NCBI RefSeq assembly: GCF_003265705.1
Contig: NW_020312904.1
Coordinates: 2,357,138 to 2,421,137 of the forward strand
Source of the DNA: Callorhinus ursinus
Taxonomy: Eukaryota; Chordata; Mammalia; Carnivora; Otariidae
DNA: 64,000 bases
Reading direction: 5' to 3'
A model generated the notes under the pieces. The model ran no database searches and had not been told where the DNA came from. It was given only the letters and a program-made list of their open reading frames with translations. A program made the translations under genes and the position numbers. This document shows, one piece after another, positions 53,541-63,285 of this stretch. Positions within the stretch are counted from its first letter, which is position 1, and every line of letters starts with the position of its first letter.

Positions 53541-53859
53541 ATGGTCATAAGCACATGAAAAGATGTTCACCATCACTGATCATTAAGGAAATGCAAATCA
53601 TAACTAGAGTGGGATATTAACTCACACCCATTAGGATAGCTCCTATCAAGAAAACAGAATATAACAAGTATTGGAGAGGATGCAGAGAAACCAGAACCCT
53701 CGTTCATCATTGGTGGGAATGTAAAATGGTACAGCTAATGCAGCAAAATGGCAGTTCCTCATAGAAATAAAAATAGAGCTACTATATGATCCATCAATTC
53801 CATTCCTGGGTATATCTCCAAAATAATTTAAAGCAGGGTCTTAAAGAGATATTTGTACA

Positions 53860-54000
53860 GTATGGGGGGCCTGGGTGGCTCAGTCAGTTAAGCGTCCAAC
53901 TAGATCTCAGCTCAGGTCTTGATCTCAGGGTCATGAGTTTATGCTTTACATTGGGTTCCATGCTGGGCGTGTAGCCTACTTAATAAAAAAGAGAGAGAGA
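53860..54000 (+). mobile_element. CanSINE 6, older type
   Basis: GGGGGGCCTGGGTGGCTCAG, TCAGTTAAGCGTCCAACTAG, GCTCAGGTCTTGATCTCAGG, GGGTTCCATGCTGGGCGTG and TTAATAAAAAAGAGAGAGAG. ATTTGTACA flanks both sides (53851-53859 and 54004-54012). It is diverged and lacks the long CT body. Confidence 0.85.
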
Positions 54001-54485
54001 GAGATTTGTACACCCATGTTCATAGCAGCATGATTCACAAGAGCTAAAAAATGTAAACAACCAAGTTCATTGACAGATGAATGCATAAACAAAATATGGC
54101 ATATGCATACAATGGAATATTATTCAGCCTTAAAAAGAAGAAAAGTCAGACACATGCTCCACCATGGGTAAACCTTGAGAACACGATGCTAAATGAAATA
54201 AGCAAATCACAAAGAGGCAAATATTGTATGATTCCACTTAGGTGAGATACTTAGCATCATCAAAACCAGGGAGACAGAAAGTAGAATGGTGGTTTCCAGT
54301 TGCTGGGGGAATGGGGGAAGGGGAGGTCATCATTTAATGGGTATGGAGTTTCAGTTCTTTAAGATGAAAGGAGTTCTGGAGAAAGATGGTGCTGATGCTT
54401 TCATGCCATTATGGATATATTTAGTGCCACTGAACTGTACATTTAAAAATAGTTAAATGATAAATTTCATATTATATGTATTTTA

Positions 54486-54889
54486 TAATTTTGTCCAAAA
54501 AAACACAAAAACACAAACAAACAAAAAACCATCAGAGAACTAGTAAGATAGTAAAAACTTGCAGCAGGCCAGGATCTGCAAGAAAACAGAGCCAAGCCTA
54601 TGCTTGTAGCTTCTTTACCCCTGGGGGCACTCTGTTGATACCAGAGGGAGTAATAGAGAGGCTGACTGAGCTGTGCTTTCACAGCCCTGTGGGTCTGGGA
54701 CAACAGGAATGCATCCTGGTGAATCCCTCCGGCTTCGGTTGGGACACCAAAGGGCTGAATGAGGAGTCATGGTGAAGTGGAAATAGACAGACTTCTGGGG
54801 GAATATAGGTTCCATGTTATCATCTCAGCACCCGGACGTGAACTGAAGTGATCCCAGATCTCTAGTGCTGAAAAGCACTGACAGAAATG
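54486..54889. other. A-rich tail and unique or LINE 5' sequence
   Basis: CAAAAACACAAACAAACAAA follows the L1 end. The rest may be the 5' part of the next L1/HAL1 relic. No gene. Confidence 0.3.
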
Positions 54890-55880
54890 TAAAATTATCC
54901 CTGAAAAAGATAACATCCAAGCCTCACTTGATTTCCTCAGACTTTAAAAACACAACATCTGACACACAAGAACCAGTGTACACAGGAGTCAATTAGCAAT
55001 AATTGCGCCTCGGATAAACCTCATTGGCTACGATACTGCCACTGCACAAAGCTGTACTTAGGAGTCAAGACAACATGAACAGAACCAAAAGAAATAACAG
55101 AAAATAGAAACAGAATCACAGGGGCCCTAACACTGGAGTTATCAGATGTATACTTTTTTTTTTTAGACATATACTTTTAAGTAACTGTTTTCATGATGAT
55201 CAAGGAGACAAAGGACACAACTGAAAACTTCAGTATGGAAATGGAAACTCATTTTTTAAAACATGGAAATTCTAAAACTGAGAAGTCCAGCTATGAAAAT
55301 GAAATTGAGTAGATGGGTTTATGAGAAAATTAGACACGGCTGAAGAGAGGTTTAATAAAATTGAAGAGAAATGTCAAAATAAAATGTCCAGAATAAATAA
55401 CAGAGGTACAAAAACATGGGAAATAGAGAAGAACAGGCACAAAATGGAAAGAACCCAAGGAAAATGTTCACACACACATAGCCAGAGTCCCAAAAGAAGG
55501 TAAGAGATTGAATTAGTCAGAAAGAAAAATTGAAAAGATACTGGCTCGGGATTTTCCAAAGTTGAAGAAAGACATCAAGCCACAGAAGCAAGAAGCCCTA
55601 CAGATTCCAACCAGGAGAAAATAAAACAATATCACCACCAAAACACATCATAGCAAAATTATTGATAATCATAAACAAAGGGTTTTTTCTTAATGAGAGA
55701 AAAAGACGTTTTCTTCAAAGAGCACCTATTAAAATGACTGTCAACTTTTCAACAAACACAATGAAAACTAAGATATAATAAGTGATAGCTTTAAACTGCC
55801 AAAAAGAAAATAAACACCAGCGAAGAATACTACATTCAGTGAAGATACTCTCTGAAAATTAAAGTTAAATATTTAAGCGT
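54890..55880 (+). mobile_element. L1/HAL1 ORF1-type relic interrupted by U4 pseudogene
   Basis: ACTGGAGTTATCAGATGTATAC, CATGATGATCAAGGAGAC, TTGAAGAGAAATGTC, AATAACAGAGGTACAAAAAC, AAACACATCATAGCAAAATT, TGACTGTCAACTTTTC and ACTACATTCAGTGAAGATAC follow ORF1-region text of old L1. Frames are broken. Confidence 0.65.
54989..55053 (-). pseudogene. U4 snRNA pseudogene (first 65 nt)
   Basis: The reverse complement corresponds to nucleotides 1-65 of spliceosomal U4 snRNA, with landmarks AGCTTTG at the 5' end, GCAGTGGCAGTATCGTAGCC, AATGAGGTTTATCCGAGG and ATTATTGCTAATTGA, which include the U6-pairing region. I recall two differences, C8 to T and G50 to A, both at CpG sites. The 3' half with the Sm site is missing and there is no A tail. 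AGGAGTCAA on both sides (54984-54992, 55060-55068) marks target duplication. This is the 3'-truncated retropseudogene form, inserted in old L1 DNA. It cannot act as U4. Confidence 0.9.
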
Positions 55881-55884
55881 GAAG

Positions 55885-56135
55885 CCCAGTATTGCTGACT
55901 ACAGACCCGCGCCGTGCAGGGGACCTCCAGAACTAACTCATCCCGCACAACTGAAACTTCATACCAACTGAACAATGCCTCCCTGGGTCCCCCTCCTGCA
56001 AACCTCTGTTCCTAGGAGTCTGACTAGTTTAGGGACATCATATAAGTGGAATCGTGTAGTATTTGTCTTTCTGGGGCTCCCTTATTTCATTTTGCATAAT
56101 GTCCTCAAGGTTTATCCATGTCACAGCAAAAACTG
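55885..56135 (-). mobile_element. L1 3'-end fragment, reverse
   Basis: CACAACTGAAACTTCATACC, GTCCCCCTCCTGC, GGAGTCTGACTAGTTTAGGG, ACATCATATAAGTGGAATCG, TGTAGTATTTGTCTTTCTGG, CATTTTGCATAATGTCCTC and AAGGTTTATCCATGTC are the reverse complement of the L1 ORF2 end and 3'-UTR. It is the inverted counterpart of sequence near 54160-54330. Confidence 0.75.
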
Positions 56136-56261
56136 CAATTGCACTAAACTATCCACTTAAAGATAAAGATGGCAAGCTGAGTAAAAAAATAATCAAGACC
56201 CAACCATACCCGTGTAGTGTTGCAAGAGACAGATCTATAGCATATTTATTCAAGGGGAAAT

Positions 56262-56293
<32 letters not shown>

Positions 56294-56600
56294 CCTACCA
56301 AATCTTACCAAAGCTGTGAAACTATATTACTATTAAAGTAGATTTTAAGTGAAAAAATTTTAGAGATAAAGAGGAACAGCTCACAATAAAATTGTCATTG
56401 TACCAGGAAGGTTAAAAAAAAATCTGAATTTACACACACCCAGTGATGGGACTCTGAGAAACAACAGCAAACAGAACTCTACAAGGACAAACAGATAAAC
56501 CCACATCCACGTGGGATGTTTTAATACATGTCTCAGTAGCTAAGAGAAGCAGCAAGAAACATCAGCAAAGGCAGAGAAAATTCGAAGAAAGGCATAACAA
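56136..56600 (+). mobile_element. L1 ORF2 endonuclease-region relic
   Basis: TGGCAAGCTGAGTAAAAAAATA, TCAAGACCCAACCATACCC, GTTGCAAGAGACAGATC, ATTACTATTAAAGTAG, AGATAAAGAGGAACAGCTCAC and CATGTCTCAGTAGCTAAGAG follow L1 ORF2 between the endonuclease and reverse transcriptase. A (CA)n(TA)n microsatellite lies inside. Confidence 0.65.
56262..56292. repeat. (CA)n(TA)n microsatellite
   Basis: About 11 CA units followed by about five TA units inside an L1 relic. Likely polymorphic. Confidence 0.9.
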
Positions 56601-57324
56601 AATTGAAGTCGGGGATGCATGCAGAAGGCCGAGCCGAGCAAAAGGCAGAAGGAACCACTCTCAAGCACGCATATCAAGCAGGTACAAACTGGATGATCTG
56701 CTGGAGCCTCAGCCACATCTCCACAAGCCCCAAGGAATGAGAGGTATCTGTTCTATTTCATCATATGATGGTTCCTCGAATGACAGCAGGCTTCCCCACC
56801 TCTGGCAGAGCTGGGGAAGTCCATCTGCCCCTGTAGGAGAAGCAAGAACCACTTGACGGGACATCCTGCATCAGCACAAAGCAAAGTCCCCATCCACCCA
56901 AGGGGAAGAAGACACTCCTTCCAAAGACGTGTCCAGATTCCTGGCAGAGCCTGGCCACCATGGGGGAGGGGCAGGACACCGGGAAAGCCCCCATTCATGG
57001 CCAGCTGGGGCCACCCAGGCAGATGGCCATGGGGAAAGGTGCCCACCTGACTCTGGGTCTGGGTTTAGAGTGCCTTCTCCCTAGCGGTCCCTTTGAAACA
57101 GCCGTCCGTTCCCTCCCCCAGACCACTAGCGTCCCTACAGTGCCCTGACATGATGCTGGCCATTGACCTGCTGCTCCCAGACTGTCGTGGCCACTGAGGG
57201 AGCATCAAATGCACAGGGCAGGGACTTCACCTGAAGTAAGCAACAGCCCCACCCAGGACAAACTCGGAATTCACCGGCTGGATGAAGGACAGGGACGCAC
57301 CACTACTGATAATAACAAAAAGAC
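56601..57324. other. Unique sequence
   Basis: No gene or repeat recognised. Confidence 0.4.
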
Positions 57325-57490
57325 TGTTTTCTTAAGTGCCTACTGTGTGTGAGCGTTGGGCTTGGCCTGTGATCCACATGGCGGCAGCAGAGAGGGAGAG
57401 TCTTACCTGACTTTACAGGTGAAGAGTTGGGCTCTGAGTGCAGAAATGAGACCAGCCTTCAGACCCGTCTCACTCAGGAGACCCCGGCTT
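57325..57490 (-). repeat. MIR SINE
   Basis: TTAAGTGCCTACTGTGTGTG, AGCGTTGGGCTTGG, TGACTTTACAGGTGAAGAG and TTGGGCTCTGAGTGC follow the reverse MIR 3' half. Confidence 0.6.
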
Positions 57491-57839
57491 CACTGCCTCC
57501 AGTGAGGAACTGGGGTCATGATCATCCCGCAAGGCTGCTCAGACTCGCACCAGGATGTGCCCCGTGCCCTGTGCATGGGAGGTGGCCCGGGCAGCCGTGG
57601 AGGAGGGCCTGCCCCACCAGGCCCCAGGCCTCCCCATCCCCGGTCTGGGGTTCCCCGGCCTCAGTCACACCAAGAGGCTGCTTCCGGAGGCAGCAGACAT
57701 TCGAGAACCCTCAGCATTCCCCCTCAAGGCCCACGTCTGGGGCAGCCCGGTGGCCGGCCTCTGTGACCAGAGCAAGACTACTACCACTCTCTCCATCAGT
57801 GCTCACAAACAGCCTGCTCAGTGGCATCTCGGGCACAAT
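57491..57839. other. GC-rich unique sequence
   Basis: No gene or repeat. Overlapping frames up to 146 codons show no domain. Confidence 0.4.
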
Positions 57840-58030
57840 TAGTAGCCTGCATTTACAACCCAAATAAACTCCTCTTTAAGGAGAATACTTTTCCTTCCAT
57901 TATTTTATGGGCAACTGGTTAGAGACACTTAGTAAAAATCATTTAAAATAGCAATAAGGCCATGGTAGCTGATCAGGGACGGTGGAAGTATGCGTCATGA
58001 ACATCCATTATCGTGGCAAACCCAGTGGAA
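57840..58030. promoter_or_regulatory. AT-rich enhancer-like block
   Basis: CCAAATAAACTCC, CCATTATTTTATGGGC, AAAAATCATTTAAAATAGC and CATCCATTATCG in unique DNA. Candidate element, inferred from composition. Confidence 0.3.
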
Positions 58031-58519
58031 AAGCCGGGGCCTCCGTGGGCAGTGTTGGAGTAACGCACACCAGCCGCCCTGGGCATGGGGGTCAAAGCCC
58101 CCCACCAGCCCCGGCCACCAGCAGCCCGTATGTGACCACTCACTCACGGCCCGCAGATGCCCTTTGAGGTAGGGATTGCAAAGATCTCCGTCACACAGAG
58201 CGGGAACCCAAGACACGGAGAAGCATGAAGGTGAAGTTTTAATCCTCCCCAAAGGCATGTTCAAGTGTAAAGATGATCTTGAACCTCTAAGTCCTGAGGA
58301 CTAACACACCTGTGAGCCTTTCTTGATAAAAATCACGCAGATAAAACGCATCCAACCAAGAGATGAAACAAAAAGAACCCACGAGAACCTAGGAACGAGA
58401 AGCCACAGTGAGTGAGTGAATGATGCATGTCCACGTTCATATACACACATGTGCATGATCCATGCATCCATGAAACAACCGGGCTCTGACTCCACATTAA
58501 CACAGAACTAAGACTTTTC
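58031..58519. other. Unique sequence
   Basis: No gene or repeat recognised. Confidence 0.4.
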
Positions 58520-59025
58520 AACTATTCGAGGAGTATTGGTTGCGGCAGAATGTCGGTGCCATAAACTGACCAGGTATAAACACTTTCAGCGACAGAACTT
58601 GGCCAGTGGGGAGAAAGAGCACGTGAAAGCTATAGACTCTGCACCTCTCCTCACGTCTCACATTGAAAATATATATATATATTTAAAAAAGGAATGACTC
58701 CATGCTTTCAAAGGTTTTGTAATTTATTTCCTCATTCCTAGATCAGTTAGGAATGAATACCCGTCGCACTTAAAAAATGTAGTGAAAAGTCTTTCCGTTT
58801 TACACCACTTTCTTTTTCTCCTGTTAAATTCAAGTACAGTTAGATTTATTAGTTTGTAGTTTTAAAAGCATGATGAGATAAACCCATTCTGATAAAAGTG
58901 TTTCTGTGAATCTGTGCATTCTACATCTGCCGTGGACGCTACTCTATCTGTCACTCACGTGTGTACCTGTGGGAAAAGTTGTCTGGAGAGACAGTCACTT
59001 GGGGCACAGTGTATTTTTCAATGAC
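58520..59025. promoter_or_regulatory. AT-rich enhancer-like block
   Basis: Unique, AT-rich DNA with GGTATAAACAC, a short (AT)n at 58669-58682, GTAATTTATTTCC, GATTTATTAGTTTG, AGCATGATGAGATAAACCC and CACGTGTG. No transposon landmark. Regulatory role inferred. Confidence 0.35.
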
Positions 59026-59039
59026 CACAAGGATGTCCT

Positions 59040-59545
59040 CTATCCCAAATGCCCTTCAGGGTTGTGACCTCGCTCTTCCCTCGGCAAGAGGCAGGTTCTG
59101 ATCCTCCTCCCCTTGAATTTGAGCTGGCGTCAGTGACTCGCTTGTAATGGACACAATGCAGTGTGAGCAGCCTCTGCTACCGTCTGTTGCACCCTTTGCT
59201 CGCCAGGCCCTCCCCTGGGGCTGCTCCCTCCCTGGGCTCAGCAGCCATGCCTACAGAGCCTTGGCCACATGGCAGGTGCTCCAGCTGCTGGTCTGTGCAG
59301 AGTCCTCACTGCCCAGGCACCACACCGCCGAGCGAAGTCACCTCCAGAAGTTTCCAACGCCTGGCCATCAAGCCACCCGCTGTCCCCTGGGTCTTCCCAA
59401 CCGAGGCCCCAGACACCATGGAGAGGAGACACGTACCCCTGCTGCAAATCCCTGACCCCCAGAATCCACAAGCACAGCCAGATGGTTGTTGGTTTATGCA
59501 GCCGTGTGGGGGGCTGTTTGTCACCGGGGAAGTCGCCAATGGTGT
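59040..59545 (+). mobile_element. Older MLT1-type LTR
   Basis: TTGAATTTGAGCTGGCGTCAG, TGACTCGCTTGTAATGGACAC, CACATGGCAGGTGCTCC, CCCCTGCTGCAAATCCC, GATGGTTGTTGGTTTATGC and GGGCTGTTTGTCACCGGGG follow the order of older MLT1 LTRs (GACTTGCTTTGGCCAATGG...TGTTTTAAGCCACTAAG...GGTTTGTTACGCAGC). Confidence 0.65.
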
Positions 59546-59639
59546 GATTATTTCTGAGTGGTAGGATTTTAGGTCATCTGTTGCTTGTTTCTTTGTGCAT
59601 TACTTGAATTTTTTTTTTAATGACTATCGCTCTTAGAAA

Positions 59640-60440
59640 AACAACAATGTCATTGCTTACTGAAAATGCCCTTTCTGCTACATTCTTTGGTCCACCAGAC
59701 AGCTGATTCCACCCGAAGGTATGTCGCTGCAAATCGGTATTTCCGTAGCCCGAGTTTATTTAAACCCAGGTTCAGCGGTATGAGACTGTCTTCTCCTTGG
59801 GGGCAGTCTGTATGGGGCTGAGGAGAGTAACCCAGAGACTCAGACTCTTCATAGATCCTGCTGCCACTGATGAGGACAAATCACCCGCTTTGGCAATGCA
59901 TGTGGCCTGATTCTCCAGATAATTGTTTGTGTTCCAAACCACTTTGTACTGTGCTCAGTTGGACAAATGCTTCATGCCTCTGCCAGTCTGGGTGAAGGGC
60001 TTAATTCCCTGAAAAATCAGCTTGGCGTGCTGGTGTATGTCAATGCCCTTCCAAGGGAAAACTATCCTGGCTTCCATTATTCAAGAACTGTTCTGTCACT
60101 CAGCACTGGAATATCGCCCTAATTAAAAACCTCTCTGCTCCAAATAGCTCCCTTTACTTAGGGCTGTTTCTTTCCCTAATCATAGAAAAGCTGTTAGAAA
60201 GTCACTTTTTTTATGTAAGACCCATATGTCTGCACTCTAGCCTGTTAATGGGACAAACCCAAAAACAAAGCAGAAAGAAAACATAAATAGCATATACCCG
60301 CAGTTCTTAGCGCAAAGAAAAACACCATCAGAGTGTGTTTACAAATACGTTTGCTAATGGGCTAGCTGCACAACAATCACCAGGAAATCTGATAAATGAA
60401 TTCAAAATACAGAACCAAATGGAAAAGGGTTTGCTTAATG
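59640..60440. promoter_or_regulatory. Long unique enhancer-like stretch
   Basis: About 800 bases with no repeat signature. Words include AACAACAATGTCATTG (SOX-like), GAGTTTATTTAAACCC, CAATGCATGTGG, CAGATAATTGTTTG, GGCTTAATTCCC, CCTAATTAAAAACC, CCCTAATCATAG, CTGTTAATGGG, GTTTACAAATACG and GATAAATGAATTC. This is the longest repeat-free AT-rich block in the window. Function inferred. Confidence 0.45.
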
Positions 60441-60509
60441 TTTCAAGGCGCTTTTCTGCAGGCTGGAAAAATTCTCGGGAACAGAAAGCACCGAGGCTGA
60501 AATCTGGGG

Positions 60510-60700
60510 GAGCAGACTGCCTGCGAGCTGGGCCAGGAAGTCAGACATCCCGAGTTCATCCAGACTGCGTCGCCCCCCGGCCGCATGACCTCAGGCAGGT
60601 CCCACCACCATCTGTGCCAAGGAACTGAAGCCTCGGACCACGCCGAGGCATGAGACCATGTAGGTAAAGCAGCGAGCACAGAGTCTGGCTCCCAACAAGC
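60510..60700 (+). repeat. MIR SINE
   Basis: CAGACATCCCGAGTTCATCC, ATGACCTCAGGCAGGTCCC, CCATCTGTGCCAAGG and AAAGCAGCGAGCACAGAGTC follow the sense MIR. Confidence 0.55.
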
Positions 60701-61539
60701 TTGCAAAGACGAGTAGCTCATGTTCTCAGATCCGAGATCCAATGACACACTTGGCCAGCAGCGAGTGAGCTCCCCTCCACGGAAGACACCCCACCAGCAG
60801 TGGGCTGGGGCATGTCCTCCCTCCTCCGCATTCAGTGGCATCACGTGGGTGGCTGGAAGTGGGCCATGGTGGGAGTATTTACACCACGGAACTTGGCAAA
60901 CACCATAAACCAAACCTTTCCTTTTTTCTTTTCTTAATAGAGTGGCTCGTTAAACATTTATCAGGACGACTCTGGACCCAACAGAAGCAAGATGAGCAGG
61001 AATGATTTAGAGAACACGGAAGAACAGGAGGGTGGGGATTTCGTGGGTCAGACCACATGACCTTCAAAAGTCATTCACTCACTCTTCAAACATGGCCGAT
61101 GCCACACAGTGGAGGGCGATGGGGCTGCTGGGTGTGGACTCTCCGGTTCTAGAGACCGGACAGCTGAGGCTCCCATCAGCCTGGGACCTGCTCGGGACCT
61201 CAGAGCAAGGACTGGAGCTCAACCCCTCCGACTCCCCCCATCTGCCTCTTGTCGGCTCATCCTGGACCCAGAAGTCAACCGAGAGTCCCCAATAATATCT
61301 ACACAATGACCAGGTTAGTGGTGTTCCTGGCACACAGAAGTGACTTAGCTGAGCTTCTGGCCCTGAGATCTGTGATTTTGCACAAGAACTACAAGAACCA
61401 AACCAAGTAAATAAACCCTTGAAGCCCCACATGAACCCACATTTCTAAACCCCACTGGAAAACAGTTAAAAATGGGGAGGGGGAAGGCCTACACTGATTT
61501 CCCTGTTCATCTGCACAAGCTACAGAATTAACTCTTTTG
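60701..61539. other. Unique sequence
   Basis: No gene or repeat recognised. Confidence 0.4.
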
Positions 61540-61870
61540 TTTTTATTATGGAACCAACTGAAACAACCCTTCAAATTAAGGAAATAACTTTACAAAGTTT
61601 TATGTTTTCCTATTTTCAAAATATTCATTGCCTCTATATGTCTCTCCTATGTGCTTATATAAAAGCATTTTTCTCCCATTTGCCAATTTTTAATGATTTT
61701 TCTCTCCTTCTACTTACAACAAAGCAATCATTTCAAATTAATTAAGTTTTCTTTAAAACGTATTATTGTAATGTCCCAGGTACTGAATGGTGATTTTGTT
61801 TCTGGGAGAACAAGCCTGCAGGAAAACACCATAAATTTTGCAAGGAGACCGTTTCAACCTCATTCTTTCC
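61540..61870. promoter_or_regulatory. AT-rich block
   Basis: CAAATTAAGGAAATAAC, CTTATATAAAAGC, CCAATTTTTAATG, TTTCAAATTAATTAAG and ACGTATTATTGTAATG in unique DNA. Possible regulatory element; weak evidence. Confidence 0.3.
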
Positions 61871-61945
61871 TCCAGCTTCTAGAGCAGGGAGTTCGCACAC
61901 AGTAGTCTCCAAATAAATGGTGGAGAGAACAATGAATGGCAGTAA
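61871..61945 (+). repeat. L2/MIR tail fragment
   Basis: CAGGGAGTTCGCACACAGTAG, TCTCCAAATAAATGG and ACAATGAATGG resemble an L2 tail (GGCACACAGTAGGTGCTCAATAAATG...GAATGAATG). Confidence 0.5.
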
Positions 61946-61979
61946 TAATTGTTAGTGTCATTAATAATGAGAGGACATT

Positions 61980-62180
61980 TCTAGAAGATTTCCAAAAGTG
62001 TGCCTCTATCTTGCGTATGTTTCATTTTGTCCCAGCCAGCCTCTGATGTGCACCTGAATATATTCCTTTTTTATCGGGTAATGAGAAAACCAAGACCAAG
62101 AACGTGAAGTCATTCACCAAAAAAAACACACACAGGCCAAGGCAGACCTCGTTGCTTGAACCTGCCCCTTGAACCTGGTT
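61980..62180 (-). repeat. MIR SINE
   Basis: TTTTTATCGGGTAATGAG, AAAACCAAGACCAAGAACG and TGAAGTCATTCACC followed by CACACACAGGCC follow the reverse MIR (TTTACAGATGAGGAAACTGAGGC...GAAGTGACTTGCCC...). Confidence 0.5.
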
Positions 62181-62329
62181 TTCTGACTCAGAACGTACTC
62201 TAGGGTGAGCTGTGAAAGAGAAGTGGGACTGTGGCACCAGGACAAGTTAAGGTGTGTCCTTGAGCAAGACGTCCTCAACGCCCTGTCCCAGACCATGTCA
62301 GTCCTCGGTGTGGTACACAGCCTTCAAGA

Positions 62330-62830
62330 CCAATGAGCTGAATTCCAAAATCAGAGTCATCTTAATACTTTAAGAATTTCAAGGAGCTTAGAAAATGTGA
62401 ACACGGAGGCAAAAAAAAAAATTTCCCAGGTTATTTAGAAAAGAGAAAATTGACCTTGAATTTTGAGGGCCATTAAACCTTGTGCTATTTACTCCTTTAT
62501 AGTAACGCTGCCCTGCCATGCTGAAGGGAGGCCAGACGCCACAGGGGAAGTGGCGGGCTGAGCAGAACCTCCCTGTGTTTCCCAGATGCTTGATGTCGTG
62601 GCAGGAAAAGGGAAACACTAACCTGGATGATCGAGGGAATGCAAATGTTCCTGACTTGGCTTCTTGCACACTTGGTCTCAAATTATTTGGAGTGAGAAAT
62701 CGGAGTCCTGCGAGCATTTACATGGCAAGCAACCCAGTGGCTCGATCAGTAGGACGGACAGAGGATGCCAATCAGGGCTCTTTGGTAAGAAAATTAAATA
62801 AATTCCTCTTTGTTCATTATTGAATTTTAT
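62330..62830. promoter_or_regulatory. Enhancer-like block
   Basis: TCTTAATACTTTAAG, GGTTATTTAGAAAAG, GCCATTAAACC, GAATGCAAATGTTCC (POU-like, near 62638-62652), CAAATTATTTGGAG, GATGCCAATCAGG and AAATTAAATAAATTCC lie in unique DNA. Inferred candidate. Confidence 0.35.
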
Positions 62831-63149
62831 GATCTTCTCACGCTCTGGATGCTTATCTTCATTTCCCACTTTAGTCTCTCTTCTCTGGACAGAGGGAGCC
62901 CTCACATTGCCCTGTCCCATCTCTTTCCCCATGCTGAGCGTCTCTGCTAATGGCTCTTTCTTGTGGACTCTCATGGTCCCACCAGCAGAATACAGGGCCA
63001 TCCCCGCCTCACCGAGCTGGAGGTAAAGCATTGCAGAGAGATACCGCAGAGATGCCAGCCTGGCCTGCTGTGTCAGCCTGCCTGTCCCTGTCCCTGGCCC
63101 TTTGCATGTGTCATGTCCCCCAGCTAGAACACAGAGCGGCATGGTGGGA
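62831..63149. other. Unique sequence
   Basis: No gene or repeat recognised. Confidence 0.4.
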
Positions 63150-63285
63150 GGCGGAGAGCCATGGAAGACACTTCATGTTCCTTGGCACCAGAAGCTGTGG
63201 GTTCAAATCCTGCTGGGGCACTACTTGTCTCACCTTGGAAATAGCAATTAGTTCTCTGGCCCTCACCGCTAGCACCCATAAGAAA
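63150..63285 (+). repeat. MIR SINE
   Basis: GGCACCAGAAGCTGTGGGTTC, AAATCCTGCTGGGGCACTAC and TTGTCTCACCTTGG follow the MIR 5' and core parts (AGCTCTGGGTTCAAATCCTGCCTCTGCCACTTAC...GTGACCTTGG). Confidence 0.65.

Larger units (their letters stand above)
52330..54485 (+). mobile_element. Old L1 ORF2 and 3'-UTR relic with three nested insertions
   Basis: Order of landmarks: GGTTCAACATATGAAAAT, ATCAATGTAATACACAAC, AAAAAGCATTTGACAAAATTC, ATATATGAAAAACCCACAGC, GTACTAGAAGTTCTAGCC, AACCCTAAAGATTCCACAC, GTTGCATTTCTATACAC, then after a SINE ACATGAAAAGATGTTCACC, TGGTGGGAATGTAAAATGG, ATACAATGGAATATTATTC, ATTGTATGATTCCACTTAG and a 3'-UTR with GAACTGTACATTTAAAAATAG. About 0.9 kb of ORF2 is missing at 53350/53541. 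Interrupted at 52379-52591, 53351-53540 and 53860-54000. Not functional. Confidence 0.9.

Noticed and set aside
17551..54000. Dog as source species
   Set aside because: None of the six SINEs is the young canid type, and their heads fit arctoid carnivores better, though one window cannot exclude other caniforms.
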